The notes under the pieces: generated by a model | The model's input: the letters and a program-made list of their open reading frames with translations, nothing else | Told to the model about the DNA's origin: nothing | Databases searched by the model: none | Translations under genes and position numbers: made by a program | From: Chloroflexota bacterium | Lineage (GTDB): Bacteria > Chloroflexota > Limnocylindria > Limnocylindrales > CSP1-4 | Assembly (NCBI GenBank): GCA_003171255.1 | Contig: PMYK01000009.1 | Coordinates: 52,485 to 100,325, forward strand | Direction of reading: 5' to 3' | Length of the DNA stretch: 47,841 nt | Shown: piece by piece, positions 28,043-36,328 of the stretch | Numbering within the stretch: the first letter of the stretch is position 1 | Layout: the number at the start of each line of letters is the position of its first letter

Positions 28043-28433
28043 CTCGGAGGCGGCGACCTGCGGGCGAGAAGACCGCCCCGTGCGCCAGAATGGGAGACGG
28101 CGCCCGAATGGCCGGCCGCGGCGGGTCGTCGAAGCAGGTCGGTCAGCCTCGGCCAATGGTGCAGTTCGGGTTTCGGACAATGGACCCACTATCAGCCCCA
28201 GGTCATGGCCCAGACTACATGCGCGCCACGGCACAATCCTAGGACGACCGGCGGTCCTAGACGGTCAGCATGGCCGTTTGGGCCAAATTCCGTCGTGACC
28301 GCAGCGATGGACCCCTCGGTTCGGGATGTGTGGGCGCTGGAGGTGGGTTCGAGCTAGAGTCGGACCCGCGTCCCGACGGGCGCCGTGATGGGATCTCGGC
28401 GACCAGGCGGGCAGGACGTTTCCTCGATGTGCT

Positions 28434-28883
28434 CTAGTCCTTAGCCCAGCTCTGGTAGCGCGGGGGCCATTCGTCGGCGTTGTCTCTGAGGCCCAAGACG
28501 GCCGCTTCGATGTCGAGGTCGAATAGCTCGTAGGTCTCGTCTACTTCGAAGTACCAGCTGCTTCCGACCTCGGCGCGGGCCGCCACATCGTCGATCAGTC
28601 GGGCGCGTCCTCGGATCGAGAACTCGCACGGCACAGGCGGGTTGATGTGGCTGTGGAGCGCGTACCGGCCGTCGCGCTCGAGATCTGTCCGCTTCGCCGA
28701 CTTGAGAATGAATGCGTACAGGCGCCCGCCGACGATCCCAACCCAGATCGGGTGGATGCGGGGCGGCTCGTCGCCCCGCACCGTCGCCAGCAAAGCCTCA
28801 CCCGTTTCGGTGCGATACAGGAGGCGCCGTCCCGCGGCTGCTAGAGTGGGATTCGAAGTCTCGAATTCGTCCCAAGTCGCCAT
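28434..28883 (-). CDS. Pyridoxamine 5'-phosphate oxidase (PPOX)-like FMN-binding protein
   Basis: ALLATVRGDEPPRIHPIWVGIVGGRLYAFILKSAKRTDLERDGRYALHSHINPPVPCEFSIRGRARLI. Confidence 0.75.
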   Translation of the reverse strand: MATWDEFETSNPTLAAAGRRLLYRTETGEALLATVRGDEPPRIHPIWVGIVGGRLYAFILKSAKRTDLERDGRYALHSHINPPVPCEFSIRGRARLIDDVAARAEVGSSWYFEVDETYELFDLDIEAAVLGLRDNADEWPPRYQSWAKD

Positions 28884-28925
28884 CGGTCGTCTCCTACTTG
28901 GATTGTTCGATGTGGTCCCGTCGGT

Positions 28926-29285
28926 CTAGCCGCGGAAGTCCGGCCGATCGAGAACGCGCAGCCACGACCCGTCGGGCTGGCGGCGGACCACCTGAGCCCT
29001 CGCGCCGGCCTCGTCTAGCGCGGGCGTCGCTGTCAGAGCGATGTCGCCCATGATCAGGGTAGGGAGTGGCGTCTCCAATCGGAAGTGGGGCTTTGCGGCG
29101 AGCATCTGCTCGTAGAGAGCCTTGATCGCGTCGTGGCCTACGGTCAACTTTCCGGGCGGGAACGCCACGGTCGCGTCGTGCTCGTAGAGGCTTGCGAGAC
29201 CTTCGGCGTCGCCGGCGTTGCCGAGTTCGACGAAGAGCCTGGTCAGGTCTTCGGGCTTGAGGGCCCGCTTGGTGTCGGTTGCCAT
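28926..29285 (-). CDS. NTF2/SnoaL-like protein
   Basis: DLTRLFVELGNAGDAEGLASLYEHDATVAFPPGKLTVGHDAIKALYEQMLAAKPHFRLE. Confidence 0.78.
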   Translation of the reverse strand: MATDTKRALKPEDLTRLFVELGNAGDAEGLASLYEHDATVAFPPGKLTVGHDAIKALYEQMLAAKPHFRLETPLPTLIMGDIALTATPALDEAGARAQVVRRQPDGSWLRVLDRPDFRG

Positions 29286-29411
29286 TTGATGTCTCCTTTG
29301 TCAAGTCGGGCGTCGCGTCCGTCTCGGCCTCGATCCCGTCTGAGTCCACTGTGCGGCACTGTCGGCCATAAGTCCAAGACATAGGTGTGCTCGGTGCTAG
29401 AGTGCCTGCTT

Positions 29412-30287
29412 ATGGAACTCAGACAGCTCGAATACTTCGTGACCGTGGCAGACGAAGCCAGTTTCACCAGAGCGGCCGAGAAGTTGCACGTCGCCCAACC
29501 GGGCGTCAGCGCGCAGATTCGCCAGCTTGAGCGTGAACTCGGGCAGGAGCTCTTCGACCGATCGGGTCGAACTGTTCGCGTCACCGAGGTCGGGGCGGCC
29601 GTGCTTGGCTACGCCCGCGATGCGCTCGGCGCGGCTTCCGGGGCACGACTCGCGGTCGACGAATTCACGGGGCTCATCCGGGGCCGGGTGGCGGTGGGGA
29701 TGGTTATCGCCTGCTCGTCCTTTGACCTTGCCGACTTGCTCGCGGGTTTCCATGGCGACTACCCGGCAGTGGAGATCGCGCTGTCGGAAGCCAACTCGGA
29801 CGAGCTTATCGCGCGACTTCTATCCGGTCAGCTGGACCTCGCGTATATCGCCCTCAGTGGAGCCGCGCCGGCCGGCCTCGAACTGCTCGAGATCGCCGAC
29901 GAGGCGATTGTCGCCGGGGTCAACACGGACGACGCGCTGGCGACATGTCCGACTTTGCCGCTCGGGGCGCTGGCGGATCGCACGCTCTTGAGCCTGCCGC
30001 GCGGGACCGGCATCCGGTCCATCTTCGATGATGCGTGCGCCAGGATCGGCTTGCAGCCGCGCATCGCGCTGGAGGCCAGCAACCTCGGCATCCTGGCGCG
30101 ACTCGCGAGTCTCGGCCTCGGAGTGGCAATCGTGCCCGAATCGGTGGCAGCGGCCACGGCCGGCCTGCACGCGATCGAGATCATCGATCCCCGGATGCGC
30201 GGCAAGGTAGCCCTGGCCTGGCGCACCGAAGGCCCGATCGGCCCGGCGGCGCAAGCGCTTATCCGGCGGGCGAGAGGGCAGGAATAG
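29412..30287 (+). CDS. LysR family transcriptional regulator
   Basis: MELRQLEYFVTVADEASFTRAAEKLHVAQPGVSAQIRQLERELGQELFDRSGRTVRVTEVG. Confidence 0.92.
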   Translation: MELRQLEYFVTVADEASFTRAAEKLHVAQPGVSAQIRQLERELGQELFDRSGRTVRVTEVGAAVLGYARDALGAASGARLAVDEFTGLIRGRVAVGMVIACSSFDLADLLAGFHGDYPAVEIALSEANSDELIARLLSGQLDLAYIALSGAAPAGLELLEIADEAIVAGVNTDDALATCPTLPLGALADRTLLSLPRGTGIRSIFDDACARIGLQPRIALEASNLGILARLASLGLGVAIVPESVAAATAGLHAIEIIDPRMRGKVALAWRTEGPIGPAAQALIRRARGQE

Positions 30288-30363
30288 GGAGCACCAGCTT
30301 CGGGTAGTGGAACGCCCCGCGAGTCGGGTAGAGCACCCGCCTCTGACGGCGTAGCGTTGCGCC

Positions 30364-30840
30364 ATGAGCCGAGAAGTCGAGGACCTGAACCGGCGCCTAC
30401 TGCGCGCCCGCGACGCCATGGACCGCGCCTACGCCGAGCCCCTCGACACCCGGGCCGTGGCCGCGGTCGCCTACATCTCCGAGGCGCATTTCATCCGCAC
30501 CTTCCGCGTCGTCTTCGGGGAGACGCCGCACCGTTACCTACAGCGGCGCCGAGTGGAGCGCTCAATGTTCCTACTCCGCGAGACCGATCGCAGCGTCACC
30601 GATGTCTGCCTCGACGTCGGGTTCAACAGCTTGGGGAGCTTCAGTCGCACGTTTCGGGAGATCGTCGGCGAGGCGCCGTCGGAATACCGGCTTCGGAATG
30701 GGCCGATGCTCGCGCCCAACTGCTACCAGATGGCGGCGACTCGGCCGTCGGTGGCGGCCACTCGGCCGTTGGTGGCCGAGGCTGCGCCGGCGACTCAATC
30801 GAGCAGTTTTGGAGAAGCCACCGCGGCGGCCGCTCCCTAG
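30364..30840 (+). CDS. AraC family transcriptional regulator
   Basis: AVAAVAYISEAHFIRTFRVVFGETPHRYLQRRRVERSMFLLRETDRSVTDVCLDVGFNSLGSFSRTFREIVGEAPSEYR. Confidence 0.9.
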   Translation: MSREVEDLNRRLLRARDAMDRAYAEPLDTRAVAAVAYISEAHFIRTFRVVFGETPHRYLQRRRVERSMFLLRETDRSVTDVCLDVGFNSLGSFSRTFREIVGEAPSEYRLRNGPMLAPNCYQMAATRPSVAATRPLVAEAAPATQSSSFGEATAAAAP

Positions 30841-30883
30841 CATCAGGTGAGATCCCCAACGCAGGGCGAAGAGGAAACAGGCG

Positions 30884-31312
30884 ATGATCAAGCTCAACGT
30901 CACCTCCGTCATGGTCCTCGACCAAGAAGAGGCTCTCGACTTCTACGTCAACAAGCTCGGGCTGGAGAAGGCGCAGGACATCCATCAGGGTCTCTTCCGC
31001 TGGCTGACGGTCCGCGTCCCCGGCAACCCCGAGATCGAGATCTTCCTGCAGGAGCCGGGGCCGCCGGTCCAGGACGAAGCCACCGCCGCCCAGCTCCGTG
31101 AACTGATCGCGAAGGGCGCGATGGGCGGGCTCGTCTTCCAGACGGACGACGCCAGGAGTCTGTACGAGACACTCAAGGCGCGCGGCGTCACCGACTTCAC
31201 TCAGGAGCCCATCGAGCACGCCTACGGCACCGACATGGGCATCCGCGACCCGTTCGGCAACGCCATCCGGATCCTCCAGCCGGCCAAGTTCGGTCAGGCG
31301 GCGACAGCGTGA
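30884..31312 (+). CDS. VOC (glyoxalase/bleomycin resistance) family protein
   Basis: VTSVMVLDQEEALDFYVNKLGLEKAQDI...GIRDPFGNAIRILQP. Confidence 0.88.
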   Translation: MIKLNVTSVMVLDQEEALDFYVNKLGLEKAQDIHQGLFRWLTVRVPGNPEIEIFLQEPGPPVQDEATAAQLRELIAKGAMGGLVFQTDDARSLYETLKARGVTDFTQEPIEHAYGTDMGIRDPFGNAIRILQPAKFGQAATA

Positions 31313-31378
31313 TCGGTCCGGGTTCCAAGAGCCCGACCGGCCGAGGCCGTGGAGAGCGTTGATGAGAGGAAACCTCCA

Positions 31379-31855
31379 ATGAACGACACGCAGATGTCCG
31401 CCAAGACCACCGCCGCGATCGACGAGACGGTCGATGCCTTCACCGCCGAGGAGCGAGCGGCGGTGAAGGAACGCGCCAAGGAGCTGAAGGCGGCCGGCGG
31501 CCGCGGCCCGCGCGCGGGCAAGGCGGACGGGGAAAGCGAAGTGCTCGCCAAGATCGCCGAGATGGCGGAACCGGATCGCGTCATGGCCGAGCGGCTCCAT
31601 GCGATCGTCAAAGCCAGCGCGCCAGTCCTCTCGCCGAAACTCTGGTACGGGATGCCCGCGTATGCCAGGGACGGCAACGTCGTCTGCTTCTTCCAGGACG
31701 CGCGGAAGTTCAAGTCGAGGTACGCAACGCTCGGATTCAGCGACAAGGCGAACCTCGATGAAGGCGCCATGTGGCCGAGTGCCTTCGCTCTGACGAAGTT
31801 GACCGCCGCCGACGAGGCAAGGATCGGCGCCCTCGTGAAGAAAGCGGCGAGCTGA
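31379..31855 (+). CDS. DUF1801-like protein
   Basis: [48 protein letters not shown]; start ATG 31379. Confidence 0.7.
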   Translation: MNDTQMSAKTTAAIDETVDAFTAEERAAVKERAKELKAAGGRGPRAGKADGESEVLAKIAEMAEPDRVMAERLHAIVKASAPVLSPKLWYGMPAYARDGNVVCFFQDARKFKSRYATLGFSDKANLDEGAMWPSAFALTKLTAADEARIGALVKKAAS

Positions 31856-31900
31856 GGCTGCGCTCGCCAGTGAGCCCCGTACTAATAGGCGGAGACGAAC

Positions 31901-32137
31901 ATGAAAACAATGACATGCAAACAGATGGGTGGACCTTGCGAAGCCCCATTCCACGGGAACACGGCTGATGAGGTCATAAAGGCCCAAGACAGCCATCTGA
32001 AAGAAATGGTCGCAACGGGTGACGAGACGCACAAGAGTGCCCGGAAGAGCATGCAAGACAGGTGGAGACATCCGGTGTCGGGAATGAAGTGGTACATGAA
32101 CACCAAGAAGGCCTTTGCTGCTCTTCCCGAAAACTGA
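31901..32137 (+). CDS. DUF1059-like small protein
   Basis: MKTMTCKQMGGPCEAPFHGNTADEVIKAQDSHLKEM...; GGCGGAGACGAAC upstream. Confidence 0.65.
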   Translation: MKTMTCKQMGGPCEAPFHGNTADEVIKAQDSHLKEMVATGDETHKSARKSMQDRWRHPVSGMKWYMNTKKAFAALPEN

Positions 32138-32226
32138 TCCGGTCATCGAGGGCCGCTGTCCTCTCGGGCCGACGCCCGTGACTCCTACCTGGTCCTGCAC
32201 CCATCACATCAATGAGGAGTCACAAC

Positions 32227-32688
32227 ATGATGACCATGCCCGCCAGGACTTCGAAGCAACGCAAGCAGGACGTTCTGGACCGACTCGAGCGTGATGTCGA
32301 CGCATGGGTGGCGACGGCCGACAAGGTAAGCGGGACGCCGTATCTCGTGCCACTGTCGTTCCTCTGGGACGGCATCACCCTGTTGCTGGCCACCCCTGCT
32401 TCCAGCCCGACCGGCCGCAACCTCCAGGCTAGCAACACGGTTCGTCTCGGCATCGGCCCAACCCGCGACGTCGTCCTGATCGAGGCAACCGTGTGCGTGC
32501 TCGCGATCCGCGAGATCTCTCAGCAGGTCGGCGACGCGTTTGCGGTCAAGACTGGCTTCGACCCGCGCCAGGAAACCAGCACGTACCTCTACTTCCACGT
32601 TACCCCCCAGCGGCTCCAGGCCTGGCGCGAGGCGAACGAGCTCGATGGCCGCGACCTGATGCGAGATGGCAGGTGGCTCGTCGAGTGA
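32227..32688 (+). CDS. Pyridoxamine 5'-phosphate oxidase-like FMN-binding protein
   Basis: DVDAWVATADKVSGTPYLVPLSFLWDGITLLLATPASSPTGRNLQASNTVRLGIGPTRDVVLIEA; GAGGAG RBS 5' of ATG 32227. Confidence 0.75.
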   Translation: MMTMPARTSKQRKQDVLDRLERDVDAWVATADKVSGTPYLVPLSFLWDGITLLLATPASSPTGRNLQASNTVRLGIGPTRDVVLIEATVCVLAIREISQQVGDAFAVKTGFDPRQETSTYLYFHVTPQRLQAWREANELDGRDLMRDGRWLVE

Positions 32689-32799
32689 AGTCCCCCGTCG
32701 TTTGAGCGGCATCTGACGCCCGCCGATGGTGTGCAAGATGGTACGCTGCGAACCTTGCCCGGCCGACAACCGTGCGGTAGCGTTGGAGCCGGAGACCGG

Positions 32800-32875
32800 G
32801 CGGGAGTAGCTCAGTCGGTAGAGCGTCAGCCTTCCAAGCTGAATGTCGCGGGTTCGAGACCCGTCTCCCGCTCCA
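32800..32875 (+). tRNA. tRNA-Gly (anticodon TCC, 32833-32835), CCA encoded
   Basis: GCGGGAG/CTCCCGC acceptor, AGCTCAGTCGGTAGAGC D-arm, TCAGC-CTTCCAA-GCTGA anticodon arm, GCGGGTTCGAGACCCGT T-arm, T discriminator, CCA. Confidence 0.97.
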
Positions 32876-32901
32876 GATCCCATTATTGGCGAGCACGCCG
32901 A

Positions 32902-35415
32902 CTACCGGAGTTGGAAGAGTTCGGCCGAGCCCAGAGTCGCCACCTCGTCCCCGCCCATTACCAGCACGCGTCCGTTGCCCAGCGCGACCGCCGTGCAGGC
33001 CTCCCGAGCGTGGCCCATGGAGGCGGTCGGCAGCGAGCGGCCCGTCTCGGGATCGTAGATCTGGACGGAGGCCTGAGGGACCTCGTACGACGACAGGCCC
33101 CAGCGGCTATGAAGTTCGCCACCGCCGGCAAAGAGGACACGGCCGTCCGGAAGTGGAGCGAAGCAGGCCCCGTCGTACTTGGTCGGGGAACCCTTCTCGA
33201 CGAATGTGTCAGTCGCTGGATCGAACAAGTAGGCAGACCCGGAGTTGCCGATTACCAGGACCTTGCCATCGGGCAGAGATACGGCGCCGCGTACGTCGTG
33301 AGGCCTCGTCGACGAGGCTATGGGCGCGAACCTGGCCGAGCCGGGGTCGTACACCTCGGCCGAGGCGGAGTCGTTGCCTCCCACGACCAGCACCCGGCCG
33401 TCGTGCAGGAGCGTTGCGGTAAGGCCCGCCCTCGGGGCGTTCATAGACCCGGCAAGGCTGAACTCGCCAGTCGTTGGGTCGTAGATCTCCGCCGACTGCA
33501 GGAGATGGAGGTTCTGGTCCTCGCCGCCCATCACGAGCACGCGACCATCATTCAGCGCGACCGCGGCTTGCAGATTCCTGGCGGACGCCATCGGGCTCGT
33601 CGTGCTGGGTGTGCCGGAACGAGGATCGAACAGCTCTGGAGCCAACTTATCGCGGCCGATCACCAGAACTCGGCCGTCAGGCAGAAGGGTGGCCGTCAGA
33701 ACGCCGCCGGTTCCGTCCAGCGGGGTGGCGGACCTAAACATGCCGGTTGTCGGATCATAGACCTCGACTGACATGGCCCATGTCCCGACTGGGCCGCTGC
33801 TATCCCCGCCCATGATGACGACCCTTCCATCGGCCAGCAACAAGGCCGTAGGATCGGTCCGACCGTGGACCATGTGACCGGTGTGGGTGAATAGCCCAGG
33901 CACAGTGGAGGTGCTGGCTAGGTTGACCAGCGCGAGGCCGCTCCCCACACCGATCATGAGGCACAGGCCGAGGATGAGGACCCTGCTCCGCGTGGAGGCC
34001 ATGTCCAGCGAGGGACGCCGCTGTCTCTCTCTGGCCGAACGAACGCGCGGGGGCCGCGTCCCAAACCATAGCCACGCGATCACCACCACCAGGAGAACGG
34101 CTAGGCAGGCCAAGGCGACCAGCAACAGGTTGGGACCGCCGCTGGATGACGAGCCGCTCGAACCGCCGGCGGATGGGGGTGCGCTGGAGCCAAGCGCGGC
34201 CGTTGACGAGGGACTCGGGGCGGCAACCGTGGCTGGAGCGGAGGGCTGCGGCGTTGCTATGGGCCCCAGACCCGGGACCTCGAACGGCATGTCTCTGCCG
34301 TAGGGGTCGCCAAGGCCAAGCACAAACGTCCCGCCCCAGCACATCACAGCGCCGTTATCTCGAACGGCGCACGTGTGGTTCTCCCCAGCCGCCAACGCCG
34401 TGACGGCACCGCCCAACCCGCCGACCCTCGCCGGGGCCATGCCGTAACCCCAGCACCATACAGTCCCACCGGAGGCGAGGGCGCACGTATGCGTGCCACC
34501 GGCAGAGATGGCGCTTACACCGGCCAAACCCGCGGTGACCACTGGGGAGTGCTTGATTCCGCCAGTGCCGTCGCCGAGCTGTCCCCAGCATGCCACGCTC
34601 CCAGCCGAGACTAGGGCGCAGGTGTGCGCTGTGCCGGCCGAGATGGCGGTAGCACCGGCCAAGCCGGAGACGGCAACGGGAACAAGCCGGTAGGGGTAAT
34701 CAGTGTCGCTGCCGAGCTGACCCGACTGGTTGACGCCCCAGCACATCACGCTGCCGCTCGAGACGAGAGCGCAGGTGTGATAGTTACCCGCCGCGATGCT
34801 CGTGACCCCAGTCAGGTCGGAGACGGCGACAGGGGTGGTGCTGTCGGTCGAGCTGCCGTTGCCAAGCTCGTAGCCGTTACCCCAGCACTTGACCGAACCG
34901 TCCGCAACCAGGGCGCAGGTGTGATTCATGCCTGCGGCGATGGCGGTCACGTTACTCAAGCCGGAGACGGCTACAGGTGAGGAGCTGCCCTTACCAGGCC
35001 CGAGGTTGTCACCCCAGCACCTGGCAGTCCCATCGGCGAGGATGGCGCAAGCATGGTCACCGCCGGCAGATATGGCAGCCACGCCGCTCAAGTCCGAGAC
35101 GGCGACAGGGGTGGTGCTGAGCGTCGAGCTGCCATTGCCAAGCTCACCCCATTGATTGTCGCCCCAGCAAAACACGGTCCCACCCGAGACGAGAGCGCAC
35201 GTGAAGTCGCTACCGGAGGCGATGACTGGAGCGGTCGGCACGTCAGAGGCTTGGACAACCGAGGTTGCGACGCCGCCGATCGAGCGAGCCGATAGCAGTA
35301 CTGCCAGAACCAACGAGTTAAGGAAGGCCCTTCGAGCGCGATGCGCATCCCGGAAGCGTTGCGGGCTGGCACTGCCAGCCGTGGTTACGACCCTATTCGT
35401 GCGGCCACGTGTCAT
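32902..35415 (-). CDS. Two-propeller membrane protein: RCC1-like repeats, TM hairpin, Kelch-like repeats
   Basis: Repeated HTCALVSxGSVxCWG...G units (RCC1-like), TM segments LLLVALACLAVLLVVVIAWLWF and VLILGLCLMIGVGSGLALV, then repeated LLxDGRVLVxGG...EVYDPxTG units (Kelch-like). Confidence 0.85.
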   Translation of the reverse strand: MTRGRTNRVVTTAGSASPQRFRDAHRARRAFLNSLVLAVLLSARSIGGVATSVVQASDVPTAPVIASGSDFTCALVSGGTVFCWGDNQWGELGNGSSTLSTTPVAVSDLSGVAAISAGGDHACAILADGTARCWGDNLGPGKGSSSPVAVSGLSNVTAIAAGMNHTCALVADGSVKCWGNGYELGNGSSTDSTTPVAVSDLTGVTSIAAGNYHTCALVSSGSVMCWGVNQSGQLGSDTDYPYRLVPVAVSGLAGATAISAGTAHTCALVSAGSVACWGQLGDGTGGIKHSPVVTAGLAGVSAISAGGTHTCALASGGTVWCWGYGMAPARVGGLGGAVTALAAGENHTCAVRDNGAVMCWGGTFVLGLGDPYGRDMPFEVPGLGPIATPQPSAPATVAAPSPSSTAALGSSAPPSAGGSSGSSSSGGPNLLLVALACLAVLLVVVIAWLWFGTRPPRVRSARERQRRPSLDMASTRSRVLILGLCLMIGVGSGLALVNLASTSTVPGLFTHTGHMVHGRTDPTALLLADGRVVIMGGDSSGPVGTWAMSVEVYDPTTGMFRSATPLDGTGGVLTATLLPDGRVLVIGRDKLAPELFDPRSGTPSTTSPMASARNLQAAVALNDGRVLVMGGEDQNLHLLQSAEIYDPTTGEFSLAGSMNAPRAGLTATLLHDGRVLVVGGNDSASAEVYDPGSARFAPIASSTRPHDVRGAVSLPDGKVLVIGNSGSAYLFDPATDTFVEKGSPTKYDGACFAPLPDGRVLFAGGGELHSRWGLSSYEVPQASVQIYDPETGRSLPTASMGHAREACTAVALGNGRVLVMGGDEVATLGSAELFQLR

Positions 35416-35657
35416 AGCACGTTGACCATCTCGCGGTTCGCCGTCATGACTCCCCTCCCGCTGAATGAAGCCCCGGACGAAACGTTACTGGCCCCGCTGA
35501 TCAACTAGCACTCTGCCGGTTGACACGCGCGCTGTCTGACAGTCGACGGCAGATTGGCGCGTTCGAGCCAGGAGCGGAACTCGGACATCCCAAGCTGCCT
35601 AACTTTGCCCACCGCCGGTGTGAGGCGCGACCCGGATACCAGTCGTCCAGCGGTCCA

Positions 35658-35780
35658 CGACGACACGATAACTGGACATGAAATGCTCGGCTTCCCACGA
35701 GGGGTGCGACTGCGCATAGTCGCTTAGGCCTTCCAAGCTGAATGTCGCGGGTTCGAGACCCGTCTCCCGCTCCAGATCCC
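35658..35780 (+). repeat. R1: conserved R sequence joined to a 53-bp copy of the tRNA-Gly 3' half plus flank
   Basis: cgacgacacgataactggacatgaaatgctcgg...ttag followed by gccttccaagctgaatgtcgcgggttcgagacccgtctcccgctccagatccc (35728-35780), identical to 32829-32881. Confidence 0.93.
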
Positions 35781-35799
35781 TTTTCGCGTTTGGCAGCGA

Positions 35800-35940
35800 C
35801 CACCACCAGCCCATCTATTCCCGCGAAGTTGTCCGGATTGCACGTGTAGAGGGGCAGCCCGTTCGCCAGGGCAACCCAGCGATCGTCGCGCCATATGCCC
35901 GGCGTTCGCCTTCCGGCCCGAATCTACGCAACGATGGCGT
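35800..35940 (-). pseudogene. Decayed vapC 3'-end fragment (paralogous to 37417-37848)
   Basis: cagcccatctattcccgcgaagttgtccggattgcacgtgtagaggggcagcccgttcgccagggcaac... closely matches 37465-37535; reading frame disrupted. Confidence 0.85.
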
Positions 35941-35943
35941 TGC

Positions 35944-35974
35944 TTGACAAGCACACTTGATCTAGTAGTATTAG
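35944..35974 (+). promoter_or_regulatory. Putative promoter (TTGACA, TAGTAT) with near-palindrome CTAGTA-G-TATTAG just upstream of the gntR start
   Basis: TTGACA at 35944-35949, TAGTAT at 35966-35971 (16-bp spacer), near-palindrome at 35962-35974, ATG at 35978. Confidence 0.5.
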
Positions 35975-35977
35975 CTC

Positions 35978-36328
35978 ATGTTATTCGAGATCGACACCCG
36001 GAGTTCCGTTCCCATCTACAACCAGATCGCGGCTTGCGTTCGCCGTGCGCTTGTGGCTGGGACGATCCAGCCGGGAGCGAAGCTGCCTCCTTCGCGCGAC
36101 CTGGCGCGGGAACTCGACGTCAACATGCACACCGTCCAGCGGGCATACGGGCAGCTGCGTGACGAGGGGCTGCTCGAGTTGCGACAGGGCCGAGGAGCGA
36201 TCGTGGTGCCAGGCGACGTGGTGCCCTCCGCGCGCCTCAATGGGCTGGTACGCGATCTCCTCGCCGAGGCAGCCGAACAGGGCATCACAACAGGCGAACT
36301 CACCAAGTTGATGGAGTCGATGCGATGA
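35978..36328 (+). CDS. GntR family regulator, YtrA-like short form
   Basis: SSVPIYNQIAACVRRALVAGTIQPGAKLPPSRDLARELDVNMHTVQRAYGQLRDEGLLELRQGRGAIV. Confidence 0.9.
   Translation: MLFEIDTRSSVPIYNQIAACVRRALVAGTIQPGAKLPPSRDLARELDVNMHTVQRAYGQLRDEGLLELRQGRGAIVVPGDVVPSARLNGLVRDLLAEAAEQGITTGELTKLMESMR

Noticed and set aside
30321-30352. tRNA-like fragment (gtcgggtagagcacccgcctctgac) upstream of araC
   Set aside because: D-arm-like text only; no acceptor or T-arm pairing.
30641-32200. 519-aa minus ORF
   Set aside because: Spans antisense of AraC, VOC, DUF1801 and DUF1059 genes.
32209-32883. 224-aa minus ORF beginning GAGDGSRTRDIQLGRLTLYRLSYSRP
   Set aside because: N-terminus is the antisense translation of tRNA-Gly(TCC), a familiar spurious ORF; the rest is antisense to the PPOX-like gene.
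32731-33771. 346-aa plus ORF across the tRNA
   Set aside because: Reads through the tRNA and antisense to the RCC1/Kelch gene.
35501-35954. Minus ORFs with ERETGLEPATFSLEG / GSRTRDIQLG
   Set aside because: Antisense translation of the tRNA 3'-half repeat and vapC remnant, not proteins.
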